From positions 1 through 64,000 of the forward strand of contig PYIZ01000043.1 in assembly GCA_003635265.1 (NCBI GenBank): DNA of 64,000 nucleotides. The letters are read 5' to 3'. Each line of letters begins with the position of its first letter. Within the stretch, counting starts at the first letter, position 1. Positions 43,698-52,376 of this stretch are shown here, piece after piece. Position numbers and translations under genes: made by a program. Under the pieces are notes generated by a model that saw only the letters and a list, made by a program, of their open reading frames with translations, had not been told where the DNA came from and did no database searches. This stretch comes from Candidatus Poribacteria bacterium. GTDB lineage: Bacteria; Poribacteria; WGA-4E; PCPOR2b.

Positions 43698-45449
43698 ATG
43701 AAGCTTACTGGTGGCGAAGCGATTGTCCGGTGCTTGGAAAGCCAAGGAGTTGAATACGTCTTTGGTATGGCTGGGCACGGAAATCTTTCATTTCTGGATG
43801 CACTGGTTGATTCTAACATCAAGTTCCTTTCTGTACCTCATGAACAGATCGCGACCCATGCGGCAGATGCCTATTTCCGAGTAACTCACAAACCGGCTGT
43901 CATATCAACAACGGTTGGTCCCGGTGCAACAAACACCATCACAGGGGTAGCTGATGCTTTGCTGGATAGCTCAGCGATGGTCATTATTTGTGGAGGGGTT
44001 CCGAGTTTCTACAGCGGCACAGATGCCCTCCAAGAGTTCGGCACACATCACGACGATGAACAATTTGAGCTATTTAAGCCGATCACCAAACGGGCTTGGA
44101 AGGTAGCACATGCCAAGCTCTTGCCTCATGTGGTGTCCCGTGCTTTCAACTACGCTCTAACCGGGAACCCTGGTCCCGTGATGATTCATGTACCGTTGGA
44201 TTTCTATTCACAAAGTATGGATTATGACATACGCGACATAACAGCCCATCGGACAACAAGCGCCCGAGTGCTGGCGGATCCAGAGGAGGTTGATCGTTCC
44301 CTGAAGTTGTTGCTCAAAGCCGAACGACCGCTGATCTACGCTGGAAATGGGGTGTTATTAAGCCAAGCGACAGCAGCGCTCACAGCACTGGCTGAGTATC
44401 TTCAAATCCCTGTGGCAACCACCATGAGCGGTCAAGGCGCGATTAGCGGCGAACATCCATTAGCGGCAGGTTTTACTGGTACGGTTGGAACACCAGTTTC
44501 AAACCGAATGGCACACGAAGCCGACGTTATTCTGGCAATAGGTACGCGAATGCCAGAAATGGATTGTAACTCTTGGAAACACCAGCATTTCTTCGCCATC
44601 CCACCCGCGAAACTTATTCATGTAGACATTGACCCACATCAAATCGGTAAAATCTTCCCGGTAGAAGTTGGCGTTGTCGGTGATGCCGAGGCAACCCTCA
44701 AGCAATTCTTGGAAGCGGCAGAAGCGACAACACGGGCCCGTCAGCCCTCTGATTGGGTCAAAAGTATGCAGCAACAGCGCGAAGTGTGGTGGGCAGAATT
44801 ACATGCTGCTGAAGGTTCAAATGACACGCCCATCGCTGTGGAAAGGCTCTTGGGTGATATTCAGCAGGTCTTGCCACCGGAAGGGATCTTTATTAGCGGA
44901 GTGGGGGTGCGGCATGCTGTGGGGCAGCATATGCGTTTTACACGTCCCATGACGCATGTCGTCGGTAGCGGATATGGGACAATGGGACAGGAAGTGCCAG
45001 CCGCTTTGGGTGCAAAGCTAGGCAACCCCGATGTCCCCGTTGTTGCTGCGGTGGGTGATGGTGCATTCCGATCCACTATGCAGACGCTCCTACCTGCTGT
45101 GGAGTACGGGATCAGTCCGGTATGGGTCGTACAGAATAACTATTCATTTAATATCATCTCCCTTTATCAAAAACGTCACTGGGAGCGCCTCATTGGCACC
45201 GAGTTTAAAATAGAAGCAGAAGACAAACCCTATAATCCGGATTTTGCTGCACTTGCCCGTGCGTTCGGGGCAGAGGGCAAGCGGGTTGAACGTCCTGAAG
45301 ATCTGAAGCCAGCCCTAGAAGAAGCGATTGAGTCAGACCGTCCCTATGTGCTAGATGTGATCATTACGCAGAAACCGCGCATTCGCGCAAATGGTTATTG
45401 GGTGGTCAACGATATTATCAGTCCCCAGTGGGAAGGCGATCCCGTCTAA
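43698..45449 (+). CDS. ThDP-dependent enzyme, acetolactate-synthase-like
   Basis: The product of 583 residues has the N-terminal Pyr domain with the ThDP-activating Glu49 (VPHEQIATHAADAYF), a central domain, and the PP domain with the ThDP/Mg motif from GDGAFRS (about 453) to VQNNYSF (about 480). Size and architecture fit the acetolactate synthase/sulfoacetaldehyde acetyltransferase group. It is shorter than IolD. In this cluster it may make or break a carbon-carbon bond of a sugar or cyclitol. The 215-base gap before it contains degenerate heptamers (GGAAGCG / CGCTCCC types) and the ribosome site AAAGGAG. Confidence 0.85.
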   Translation: MKLTGGEAIVRCLESQGVEYVFGMAGHGNLSFLDALVDSNIKFLSVPHEQIATHAADAYFRVTHKPAVISTTVGPGATNTITGVADALLDSSAMVIICGGVPSFYSGTDALQEFGTHHDDEQFELFKPITKRAWKVAHAKLLPHVVSRAFNYALTGNPGPVMIHVPLDFYSQSMDYDIRDITAHRTTSARVLADPEEVDRSLKLLLKAERPLIYAGNGVLLSQATAALTALAEYLQIPVATTMSGQGAISGEHPLAAGFTGTVGTPVSNRMAHEADVILAIGTRMPEMDCNSWKHQHFFAIPPAKLIHVDIDPHQIGKIFPVEVGVVGDAEATLKQFLEAAEATTRARQPSDWVKSMQQQREVWWAELHAAEGSNDTPIAVERLLGDIQQVLPPEGIFISGVGVRHAVGQHMRFTRPMTHVVGSGYGTMGQEVPAALGAKLGNPDVPVVAAVGDGAFRSTMQTLLPAVEYGISPVWVVQNNYSFNIISLYQKRHWERLIGTEFKIEAEDKPYNPDFAALARAFGAEGKRVERPEDLKPALEEAIESDRPYVLDVIITQKPRIRANGYWVVNDIISPQWEGDPV

Positions 45450-45456
45450 CCTGTTT

Positions 45457-45520
45457 GGTTCATTAGTACATTGGTCCACTAGTATATTGGTTTATGAAGG
45501 AACTGATGAACTAATGCACC
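45457..45520. repeat. Degenerate octamer repeat after the ThDP gene
   Basis: Successive octamers TTCATTAG, TACATTGG, TCCACTAG, TATATTGG follow, then the inverse GAACTGATGAACTAATG. The unit is related to repeats at 1705, 53228 and 54565. GTTCATTAGT and ACTGATGAAC can pair (one mismatch) into a hairpin just beyond the stop codon at 45449. Confidence 0.55.
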
Positions 45521-45546
45521 CCTGAACGCTTGTAGGAGGGAGATAT

Positions 45547-46263
45547 ATGCGAGTGCTTGCTATCGCCGCTCACCCCGACGATTTGGAAACTGCTTGTGCA
45601 GGGACACTAGCCAAGTATGCGTTGGCTGGTCACACAGTGATTATGTGCAATCTGTGCGATGGCGCCCTCGGTGGCAACATTCCGAAGGCGGAATTAGCTA
45701 CTCTCCGTCGCACAGAAGCGGAGGCATCAGCAGCCATCATTGGGGCTGAGTATATCCCACCCGTGTTTGAGGATCTGGATATCTATCCAGACAAGATTTC
45801 CCGTCAGAAGGTGGCTGAAGTAATCAGGCAGGCACGTCCGGACATTATCATTACCCATCCACCGGTAGATTATGCGCCAGATCATGTTGCTGCGAGCCAG
45901 TTAGTTTTTGATGCTTCCTTCCTCGCCACTCTGCCTAACTATGAAAGCGACACAGGCACCGAAGTCCATCCATCGTTGGGACCTGTCTTTTACATGGAAT
46001 CTTTCGGCGGCCATGAATTTCAACCTACTATCTGGGTTGACATCACTCAGACCTTTGAGTTAAAGAAGCAGATGCTCGAAAGCCACGAAAGCCAAGTAAA
46101 ATGGCTAAAAGAATGGCGTGGAACAGATCTTGTCGCCCGGATGGAGGTGCAATCTCGCTATCGGGGGATGCAGTGCGGGGTTCAATATGCTGAAGCCTTC
46201 CACGCCCTGTACGCTGCCAGACGTGTGCCAGCGCATGACTTACTTCCGATAGGAGGATCATAG
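45547..46263 (+). CDS. PIG-L family deacetylase
   Basis: The product of 238 residues has the zinc motif AAHPDDLE (residues 7-14) and THPPVDYAPDHVAAS with further ligands, as in LmbE/PIG-L N-acetylglucosaminyl deacetylases such as MshB and BshB. It would remove an N-acetyl group from an amino sugar or cyclitol conjugate. RBS TAGGAGGGAG precedes the ATG. It is immediately followed (1 base) by the isomerase gene. Confidence 0.88.
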   Translation: MRVLAIAAHPDDLETACAGTLAKYALAGHTVIMCNLCDGALGGNIPKAELATLRRTEAEASAAIIGAEYIPPVFEDLDIYPDKISRQKVAEVIRQARPDIIITHPPVDYAPDHVAASQLVFDASFLATLPNYESDTGTEVHPSLGPVFYMESFGGHEFQPTIWVDITQTFELKKQMLESHESQVKWLKEWRGTDLVARMEVQSRYRGMQCGVQYAEAFHALYAARRVPAHDLLPIGGS

Positions 46264-46264
46264 C

Positions 46265-47128
46265 ATGTCCAAGAAACTGAAAGTTGCAATCACCGCTTGG
46301 GAATTCCCTTGGCTCAGTATTGATGAGATTTGTCAGAAAGCGCGTGACTACGGACTAGAGTACATAGATTGCATTGCCCCTCCGCGGGACACCTTGCCTG
46401 ACTTCAAGCGAGCGTTAGATAAGTACGGTATACGTCCCAGCGCCATCGGAGGTACAGCCAAGGGTGGATCTATTAAGATGAATGCTAGCACACAAGCTGA
46501 CATCCCTGAACTACACGGTAATTTTATTGAAGCAATTGAGACTGCAGCTGAACTAGGTGCTCCCTACGTCATCAGTTATTACGGCGGTAATCTTGCCTAC
46601 GATGCCAAAGCCTCCATGCAGCGTTATCGGCGTAACATGCAGCCTGTCATGGAAGCCGCCGAAAAGCATAATGTAACAATCATCATTGAGACAGAATATA
46701 ATCAGGTTGAAACCGATGTGACTCGCACGGCGGATGGCACGTTGGATTTGGCTGAGTTTATGGATTCCGTACACTTTCAGGTGAACTTCGATCCGTGTAA
46801 TCTGTTCATCGCAGGCGAGGAGGGTTTTCCTTACGCCTACGATGTGCTAAAGCCCTATATCCGCCATGTCCATCTGAAAGATGCGACAAAGTATGATCCG
46901 GCGCGTCATGGTCGTAAGTACCGCAAAGATCTACAAACGGATGCGCGTGGCAGCTGGATCTGTGTAGCACTCGGACAAGGGGGACTTAACATGGAGGGAC
47001 TCCTCAAGCGGCTTCAGGAGGACAACTATGAGGGAATCATGGCAATCGAGTTGCACACGCTGCGAGAGTTGACTGAAAGAGTCTTTGACGACAGTATCCA
47101 GTATCTGAAAGATCACGGGGTGCTGTAA
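46265..47128 (+). CDS. Sugar phosphate isomerase/epimerase (xylose isomerase-like TIM barrel)
   Basis: The product of 287 residues fits the AP-endonuclease-2/xylose isomerase-like barrel (PF01261). Motifs are IIETEYNQVETD, NFDPCNLFIAGEE and HVHLKDATKYDP, with Glu, Asp and His ligands, and MAIELHT at the end. Relatives include IolE/IolI and hydroxypyruvate isomerase. RBS TAGGAGG is 8 bases before the ATG. Confidence 0.85.
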   Translation: MSKKLKVAITAWEFPWLSIDEICQKARDYGLEYIDCIAPPRDTLPDFKRALDKYGIRPSAIGGTAKGGSIKMNASTQADIPELHGNFIEAIETAAELGAPYVISYYGGNLAYDAKASMQRYRRNMQPVMEAAEKHNVTIIIETEYNQVETDVTRTADGTLDLAEFMDSVHFQVNFDPCNLFIAGEEGFPYAYDVLKPYIRHVHLKDATKYDPARHGRKYRKDLQTDARGSWICVALGQGGLNMEGLLKRLQEDNYEGIMAIELHTLRELTERVFDDSIQYLKDHGVL

Positions 47129-47170
47129 CGTTTCACTCCCGATTTCAAAAGGATAAAGGACGTATCCATC

Positions 47171-48439
47171 ATGAGCAAAGAACAGTCAGGTTCAAGTCGT
47201 AGTGGTTTCCGGGCGGCATATCGCCCACCTGAAGGCGTCAGCTACAAGGTTAAAAACTCCTACTTCGGTAGTGAGTATGACGAGGAAGAATACCAAGCCG
47301 TCCTAGAGGCGATGCAGCAGGAGTGGTTGACCAATGGACCCCAAACTGCCGCTTTCGAGGAAGAATTTGCTGCTTATACCGGTACTCAGTACGCCTTTGC
47401 CACTAGCAACTGCACTGCAGCACTGCATATCGGCACTGACCTGATGCGTCTGAATCCGGAGGATGAGGTCATCACGACGCCGATTACCTTTATCGCAACA
47501 TCACAGCCAATCTTGGCACGCGGTGCGAAGGTGGTTTTCGCTGATGTGAATGCGCGGACATTTAACATCGATCCTGCAAGCATCGCCGAACAGATTACCG
47601 ATCGTACGCGGGCGATTTTTCTGGTCCATGACGGCGGCCATCCGTGCGACATGGACCCAATTATGGCGCTTGCCCACAAGCACAATTTGTTGGTGTTGGA
47701 AGACGCCGCCAGAGCCGTGGGCGCAGAATATAAGGGACGCAAGGTCGGATCTTTTGGTGATATTGGTACGTTCAGCTTCCATTCCATTAAGAACATGACC
47801 ACCTTGGGTGAGGGCGGGATGCTTACAACCAACCGAGACGACTATGCCTCCATAACGCCGATGCTCCGGTCTATGGGAGTCAAATACTTCTTTGAGTTTG
47901 AAGAGGATGAACTACCTGATGATGAGACCATCCGCAACTTCTCCTTCGATGTCGTCGAACCAGCAGGCGTTATCCCACGGAACAATCGAATGAATGAGTC
48001 GCAAGCGGCGGTGGGGCGGGTCCAGCTGCGCAAGTTGGAGAGTCTGAACAAGCGGCGGCGCGATGCTGCTCACTACCTGACCGAACGACTGGAGGAGATT
48101 GACGAAATTACGCCGCCCTACGAAGATCCGGATTGCAAGCATGTCTTCCACCTCTACAACATTCTGTTTGATGGATCCAAATTCGGTGCGACCTTGCCCG
48201 ATTTTCGCCATATCTTGAATCATGAAGAAGGGATCCAAACGGCTCCCGGTTGCAACATGCCGAACTATCTACACCAGATCTACCGTGTGCGCGGTTACCA
48301 ACGCGGTCTATGCCCTATAGCAGAACGAGTCCACGAGGCATCTGTGGGGCTGCCTATGTATCCGCGTCTCACCCAAGATGATCTAGATACTATCGTGGCT
48401 GCGGTTAAATCCGCGGTCTATAAGCTAAAACATCGCTAG
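47171..48439 (+). CDS. DegT/DnrJ/EryC1/StrS aminotransferase
   Basis: The product of 422 residues is a PLP-dependent sugar aminotransferase. TNGPQTAAFEEEFAAYTGTQ is at the start, FATSNCTAALHI binds the cofactor phosphate, and Lys207 lies in SFHSIKNMTTLGEGG. The family aminates nucleotide-linked keto-sugars or cyclitols; some members act on free aminocyclitol precursors. RBS weak. The short N-terminal extension of about 25 residues is unusual. Its presence beside Gfo/Idh, PIG-L and isomerase genes suggests amino-sugar or aminocyclitol chemistry. Confidence 0.9.
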   Translation: MSKEQSGSSRSGFRAAYRPPEGVSYKVKNSYFGSEYDEEEYQAVLEAMQQEWLTNGPQTAAFEEEFAAYTGTQYAFATSNCTAALHIGTDLMRLNPEDEVITTPITFIATSQPILARGAKVVFADVNARTFNIDPASIAEQITDRTRAIFLVHDGGHPCDMDPIMALAHKHNLLVLEDAARAVGAEYKGRKVGSFGDIGTFSFHSIKNMTTLGEGGMLTTNRDDYASITPMLRSMGVKYFFEFEEDELPDDETIRNFSFDVVEPAGVIPRNNRMNESQAAVGRVQLRKLESLNKRRRDAAHYLTERLEEIDEITPPYEDPDCKHVFHLYNILFDGSKFGATLPDFRHILNHEEGIQTAPGCNMPNYLHQIYRVRGYQRGLCPIAERVHEASVGLPMYPRLTQDDLDTIVAAVKSAVYKLKHR

Positions 48440-48450
48440 GAGAGCCTGCT

Positions 48451-48906
48451 GTGAGTCATATAGACATACAAGCCATCGCCCATCTTGGGATTCCGGTGAG
48501 CGATATAGATCAATCCCTTCAGTTCTATCATGAAGCGCTCGGACTGGAGATTATATCCGTTCGTGAGGTGTCAGGTGAACGCATATCGGCTGGGGTACAG
48601 GTGCCGGATGCTCAGATTAAGATTGCTTTGCTTGAAGCAGGGAATGCCAGATTGGAGCTACTCCAGTACCTTAGTCCCGTTGGGGTGCCATTTGACCGTC
48701 AGAATAACGATGTCGGTGCAACCCATATTGCCTTGAACGTAGCAGATCTCCAAGCAACCTATGACCGACTACAAGCGTTAGGCGTCCCTTGTAATACAGC
48801 GCCTTTTCCAAGTAGTTATCCAGAAGGCTGGGGGTGGTTTTACGCTCGTGATCCGGACGGCATTACAGTGGAATTTAATGGTCCTCTGAACTGTGGTTTA
48901 ATCTAG
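48451..48906 (+). CDS. VOC family (glyoxalase-like) protein
   Basis: The product of 151 residues resembles methylmalonyl-CoA epimerase and related VOC proteins: IAHLGIPVSDIDQSLQFYHE, ELLQYLSPVG, HIALNVADLQATYDRLQALG and a final metal Glu in DPDGITVEFNGP. Two beta-alpha-beta-beta-beta modules are visible. The GTG start follows AGGAGAG. Function in the cluster unknown, but a metal-dependent isomerisation or cleavage is plausible. Confidence 0.85.
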   Translation: MSHIDIQAIAHLGIPVSDIDQSLQFYHEALGLEIISVREVSGERISAGVQVPDAQIKIALLEAGNARLELLQYLSPVGVPFDRQNNDVGATHIALNVADLQATYDRLQALGVPCNTAPFPSSYPEGWGWFYARDPDGITVEFNGPLNCGLI

Positions 48907-48963
48907 GCAATTGGCTAGAGAAGAAAATATGGTTGCTATCTTTAAGTAGCTAAACAATAGATA

Positions 48964-50913
48964 ATGGAAAGCAAAAGTCCAAAGTTCCCTTGGCGGCCGG
49001 TACTTATTGCGATTATCTGGATACCATTCAATAGTTACTGGATTGCCTATCAAGAGGTCGCTTGGTATGCACGATTAACTTATGTTTCCCCTTTTCCCAA
49101 TGTAATTTTTATAATCTTCTTGTTGGCAGCGTTCAATGCGATTTTTACGCGTTCTTCAAAAACAGCGTTGACTCACGGTGAGCTATTGATTATTTATATC
49201 ATGCTCTCCGTCGCATCGGCGATCTCAAACAATATCATGCTCGCCGAAGTCATTCCATCGTTTGGATATGCTTATTGGTTTGCGACGCCGGAAAATGAAT
49301 GGAAGGATATCCTTTGGAAGTATTTGCCAGATTGGCTTACGGTCAACGATAGAGATGTATTGACAGGATATTACAAGGGAGACTCATCGCTTTATGATAT
49401 ACACACGCTTCAAGTGTGGCTCGCTCCGATAATCGCATGGGGTAGTTTTACTTTTGTGCTAGTTTTCGTCATGCTGTGTATAACCGTTGTTTTGCGACGG
49501 CAATGGACAGAGCATGAGCGATTGACATATCCCATAACTCGCTTGCCCCTAGAGATGGCAGACGCAAAATCGGGATTTTTTCGCAATCGCCTGATGTGGA
49601 TCGGATTTGCTATAGCAGGAGCTATTTCTCTTATCAATGGTCTAAATATTTTATATCCTGCGTTTCCTCAGATACCGATAACGCGTCAGAATATTGGTTC
49701 CTTCACAGATAGACCGTGGGATGCCATGGGAAATACATATACCGCATTCTACCCGTTTATCATAGGCATCGGGTTTCTCATGCCGTTGGACCTGTCTTTT
49801 TCCTGTTGGTTTTTCTTTCTTTTTCGGAACTTCGTTAAAATATTAATCAGTGTTTTTGGACTATCTAATATTCCCGGCATCCCGTTTTTCAAGCAACAGG
49901 AATTTGGTTCAGTACTTGGACTTTGTGTCGCTGCAATTTGGATCGGTAAAAGATTTTTTGCGCGTGTGTTGATCGGTGTATTCCGCCCCGATAGAATCGG
50001 GATTCAAAGCAACAGACGCACTGCAGATGATTCAAATGAACCGATGCCTTACCGCCAAGCAATTGTGGGTATTGTTGTCGGTTGCATTTTTCTCGTTGTA
50101 TTCTCAGTTCAGATTGGAATGTCCATTTGGCCGGCGTTGAGTTTTTTTGTCATATACTACGCCGTTTCTGTGACAATAACGCGCGTGCGTGCGGAATTGG
50201 GATTTCCTGTTCACGCGTTTGAGTATCTTCGGGTTTCTGAAGATTTGCCGAATACCTTAGGTTCGCGCCGGTTTAGTCCGGGGGATCTGACGGGTTTTGC
50301 ACTGTATACTTGGTTTAATAGAGCTTATGCTAGCCATCCGATGCCGCACCAACTGGAGGGATTCAAGCTAACAGATGATACACCAATAATAAGACGAAAG
50401 CAGCTTTCTATATTGATTATGGTTGCTGTTTTCTTCGGTATCCTTGCTTGTTTCTGGGCTTATCTGGATATTTATCACAGGCATGGCGCTATGTCAGGAT
50501 TTGGTGATTGGCCCAACGCATGGTACGGTGCTTGGACCTACCAAGCGCTAGCCCGTTGGCTCACCAATCTCTCAGACATAAAGTATGGTGAAATCGCTTT
50601 TATAGGTGTCGGCGCGATATCCGTTTTCTTTTTGACGCTGATGCGATTGTGGTTCATCTGGTGGCCCTTTCACCCGTTGGGATACATCATGTCCCTCGGG
50701 CATTGGATTCAGTTTCTCTGGCTCTGTTTAATGATTAGCTCCATCACGAAATGGATTATCCTTAAATATGGTGGTCCTCAACTCTATCGCCGGGCTTCAT
50801 ATTTTTTCCTCGGATTGGTCCTTGGCGATTTCGTTATCGGCAGCCTGTGGTTGATATATGGAACATTATTTAACACAACCGTATATGTGTTTTTCCCCGG
50901 TAGTCCGGTATAG
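48964..50913 (+). CDS. Polytopic membrane protein (DUF6785/DUF6784-type)
   Basis: The product of 649 residues has about 14 predicted transmembrane segments and large charged loops. The start (FPWRPVLIAIIWIPFNSYWI) and the WIGKR, GFPVHAFEYLRV and WFNRAYASHP segments fit a family that I know mainly as DUF6785/DUF6784 from uncultured bacteria; no function is established. A transport role for the compound handled by the upstream cluster is an inference. At 49985-50015 it contains the palindromic insert described below. The ribosome site is weak. Confidence 0.7.
   Translation: MESKSPKFPWRPVLIAIIWIPFNSYWIAYQEVAWYARLTYVSPFPNVIFIIFLLAAFNAIFTRSSKTALTHGELLIIYIMLSVASAISNNIMLAEVIPSFGYAYWFATPENEWKDILWKYLPDWLTVNDRDVLTGYYKGDSSLYDIHTLQVWLAPIIAWGSFTFVLVFVMLCITVVLRRQWTEHERLTYPITRLPLEMADAKSGFFRNRLMWIGFAIAGAISLINGLNILYPAFPQIPITRQNIGSFTDRPWDAMGNTYTAFYPFIIGIGFLMPLDLSFSCWFFFLFRNFVKILISVFGLSNIPGIPFFKQQEFGSVLGLCVAAIWIGKRFFARVLIGVFRPDRIGIQSNRRTADDSNEPMPYRQAIVGIVVGCIFLVVFSVQIGMSIWPALSFFVIYYAVSVTITRVRAELGFPVHAFEYLRVSEDLPNTLGSRRFSPGDLTGFALYTWFNRAYASHPMPHQLEGFKLTDDTPIIRRKQLSILIMVAVFFGILACFWAYLDIYHRHGAMSGFGDWPNAWYGAWTYQALARWLTNLSDIKYGEIAFIGVGAISVFFLTLMRLWFIWWPFHPLGYIMSLGHWIQFLWLCLMISSITKWIILKYGGPQLYRRASYFFLGLVLGDFVIGSLWLIYGTLFNTTVYVFFPGSPV
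49985..50015. repeat. 31-bp palindromic element inside the membrane protein gene
   Basis: GCCCCGATAGAATCGGG followed by ATTCAAAGCAACAG. It differs by only 2 of 31 bases from 55021-55051, which lies in an unrelated gene in the other reading direction. Here it is read as RPDRIGIQSNR. Confidence 0.75.
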
Positions 50914-51051
50914 TTTGCACCCATTACTAAGCGGCCTCATGGAAAATTTCTAGTATGATAGTGGATTTTTGAGGAAACACTCCCTATCTGAAAGGAGGAT
51001 GTGTCGTGACAACGAATATCAGAAGAATACAGGTCGAAGCCTCTCAGTTTG

Positions 51052-51140
51052 TCCCGATAAATCGAGGATCCTCGCTATGCAAAGCGAAATCTCCCGATAT
51101 ATCGGGATCCTCGGAACGGGACTCGTCACGCGGGACTTGC
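51052..51140. repeat. Palindromic repeats before the Kelch gene
   Basis: The stretch holds CGAGGATCCTCG (51063-51074), TCCCGATATATCGGGA (51092-51107, perfect 16-bp palindrome) and CACGCGGGACTTG (51127-51139). The CCCGAT/ATCGGG core is shared with the elements at 49985 and 55021, and CGCGGGACTTG recurs near 62838. They separate a strong ribosome site (AAAGGAGG, 50991) and its GTG at 51006 from the true start of the Kelch gene. Confidence 0.55.
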
Positions 51141-51161
51141 AAGATCGGAAAGGTTTGTACC

Positions 51162-52241
51162 ATGAAACACATTGTGTACGGGATATTCATCGGATTGCTA
51201 CTAGGTGGGGTATTTGGCTCTTCAACCGTTAGTTTCGCCGGAAAATGGGAACCGAAAGCGAACATGCATGTCGGAAGATATGCTCTCGCCACTAGTGTGG
51301 TGAATGGAAAGGTTTATGCTATTGGAGGACAAGATAATAGCCCCCAAATCCAGCCACCTGTGGAGGAATTTGACCCCGTAGCGAACACGTGGACCCAAAA
51401 AAGTAGAATACCTGTGGGCAGATTTCTGTTATCCGCCAGCACAGTAGGGGAAAAGATTTATGTGATTGGGGGGTTTGATGGTCTCGATGCCTTCGCACGG
51501 GTGGATGAGTATGATCCTAAGACAGACACATGGACGCAGAAGGCAGACATGCCAACGCCGCGATTGGGGTTAACCACCGTCACGGTAAGGAAAAAGATTT
51601 ATGCCATTGGAGGCGCAGACGCGGATATGATTCCGTCTGGGGCAGTTGAGGTTTATGATCCCGCGACGGACACCTGGGCGGCAAAAGCTAATATGCCAAA
51701 TCCGAGATGGAACTTATCCTCCGCCGCGGTGCTCGGAACGATTTATGTCTTCGGTGGGTGCTCAGAAGACACCGATAGGAAAGGGTCTAAACTAGTGGAG
51801 GCGTATGAACCAATCGCAGACATATGGACGCGGAAAGCGGATCTATGGTTGGATATTAATGGGACAGCCGCTAGTGCTGTCGGTAATGGGATGATCTATG
51901 TCTTTGGGGGCCAGAAATGGGAGGGAAGACTGGAAAAAGGTGGCGTTAAGGCAGCAGGAAAGTGGACAATTTATAAAACGGTATTAGAATATGACCGAAC
52001 AAAGAACAGATGGAGAATGGTGGAGGAAATGCCAACTGAAAGGTGGGGATTAGGAACTGGTGTTGTGGATGGAAAGATTTATGCCGTTGGTGGTTGGCCC
52101 AGAAGGATAGACTGGTGGGCTAACCGAGAAAAGACAGAAGAATATACTCCCGACGGTTGGCCCTTTCCTGCAAACCTCCTATCTGTTTCTCCTCGTGGTA
52201 AGCTCACTACGACATGGGGCGAGATTAAACATCGTCAGTGA
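51162..52241 (+). CDS. Secreted Kelch-repeat beta-propeller protein with C-terminal tag
   Basis: The product of 359 residues has a signal peptide (MKHIVYGIFIGLLLGGVFG) and six Kelch blades (VVNGKVYAIGGQDN, EFDPVANTWTQKS, TVGEKIYVIGGFDG, EVYDPATDTWAAKANMP). A short C-terminal segment (LLSVSPRGKLTTTWGEIK) matches that of the LamG protein. Function of the propeller unknown. A GTG at 51006 with a perfect ribosome site is in frame but adds 52 residues read through repeat DNA; I prefer 51162. Confidence 0.85.
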   Translation: MKHIVYGIFIGLLLGGVFGSSTVSFAGKWEPKANMHVGRYALATSVVNGKVYAIGGQDNSPQIQPPVEEFDPVANTWTQKSRIPVGRFLLSASTVGEKIYVIGGFDGLDAFARVDEYDPKTDTWTQKADMPTPRLGLTTVTVRKKIYAIGGADADMIPSGAVEVYDPATDTWAAKANMPNPRWNLSSAAVLGTIYVFGGCSEDTDRKGSKLVEAYEPIADIWTRKADLWLDINGTAASAVGNGMIYVFGGQKWEGRLEKGGVKAAGKWTIYKTVLEYDRTKNRWRMVEEMPTERWGLGTGVVDGKIYAVGGWPRRIDWWANREKTEEYTPDGWPFPANLLSVSPRGKLTTTWGEIKHRQ

Positions 52242-52376
52242 GGAATCTGATTCATACAAAGGTGACATGGTAATTGGAGCGGTAGGTTCACTACGTGAAT
52301 CTATTATGCCCTGTAAAATATGTAGAATTCTGTTTAAGTACACAACAGCTAGCGTTCAAATCAATAGGAGGATATC

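Noticed and set aside
43698-45449. IolD assignment for the ThDP enzyme (myo-inositol catabolism).
   Set aside because: It is about 60 residues shorter than IolD and no further iol gene is clearly identified; acetolactate-synthase-like is the safer call.
50969-51232. Frame starting at the ATG within AAAGGAGGATG before the Kelch gene.
   Set aside because: It runs out of frame through repeat DNA and into the Kelch signal peptide region, with no recognisable protein features.
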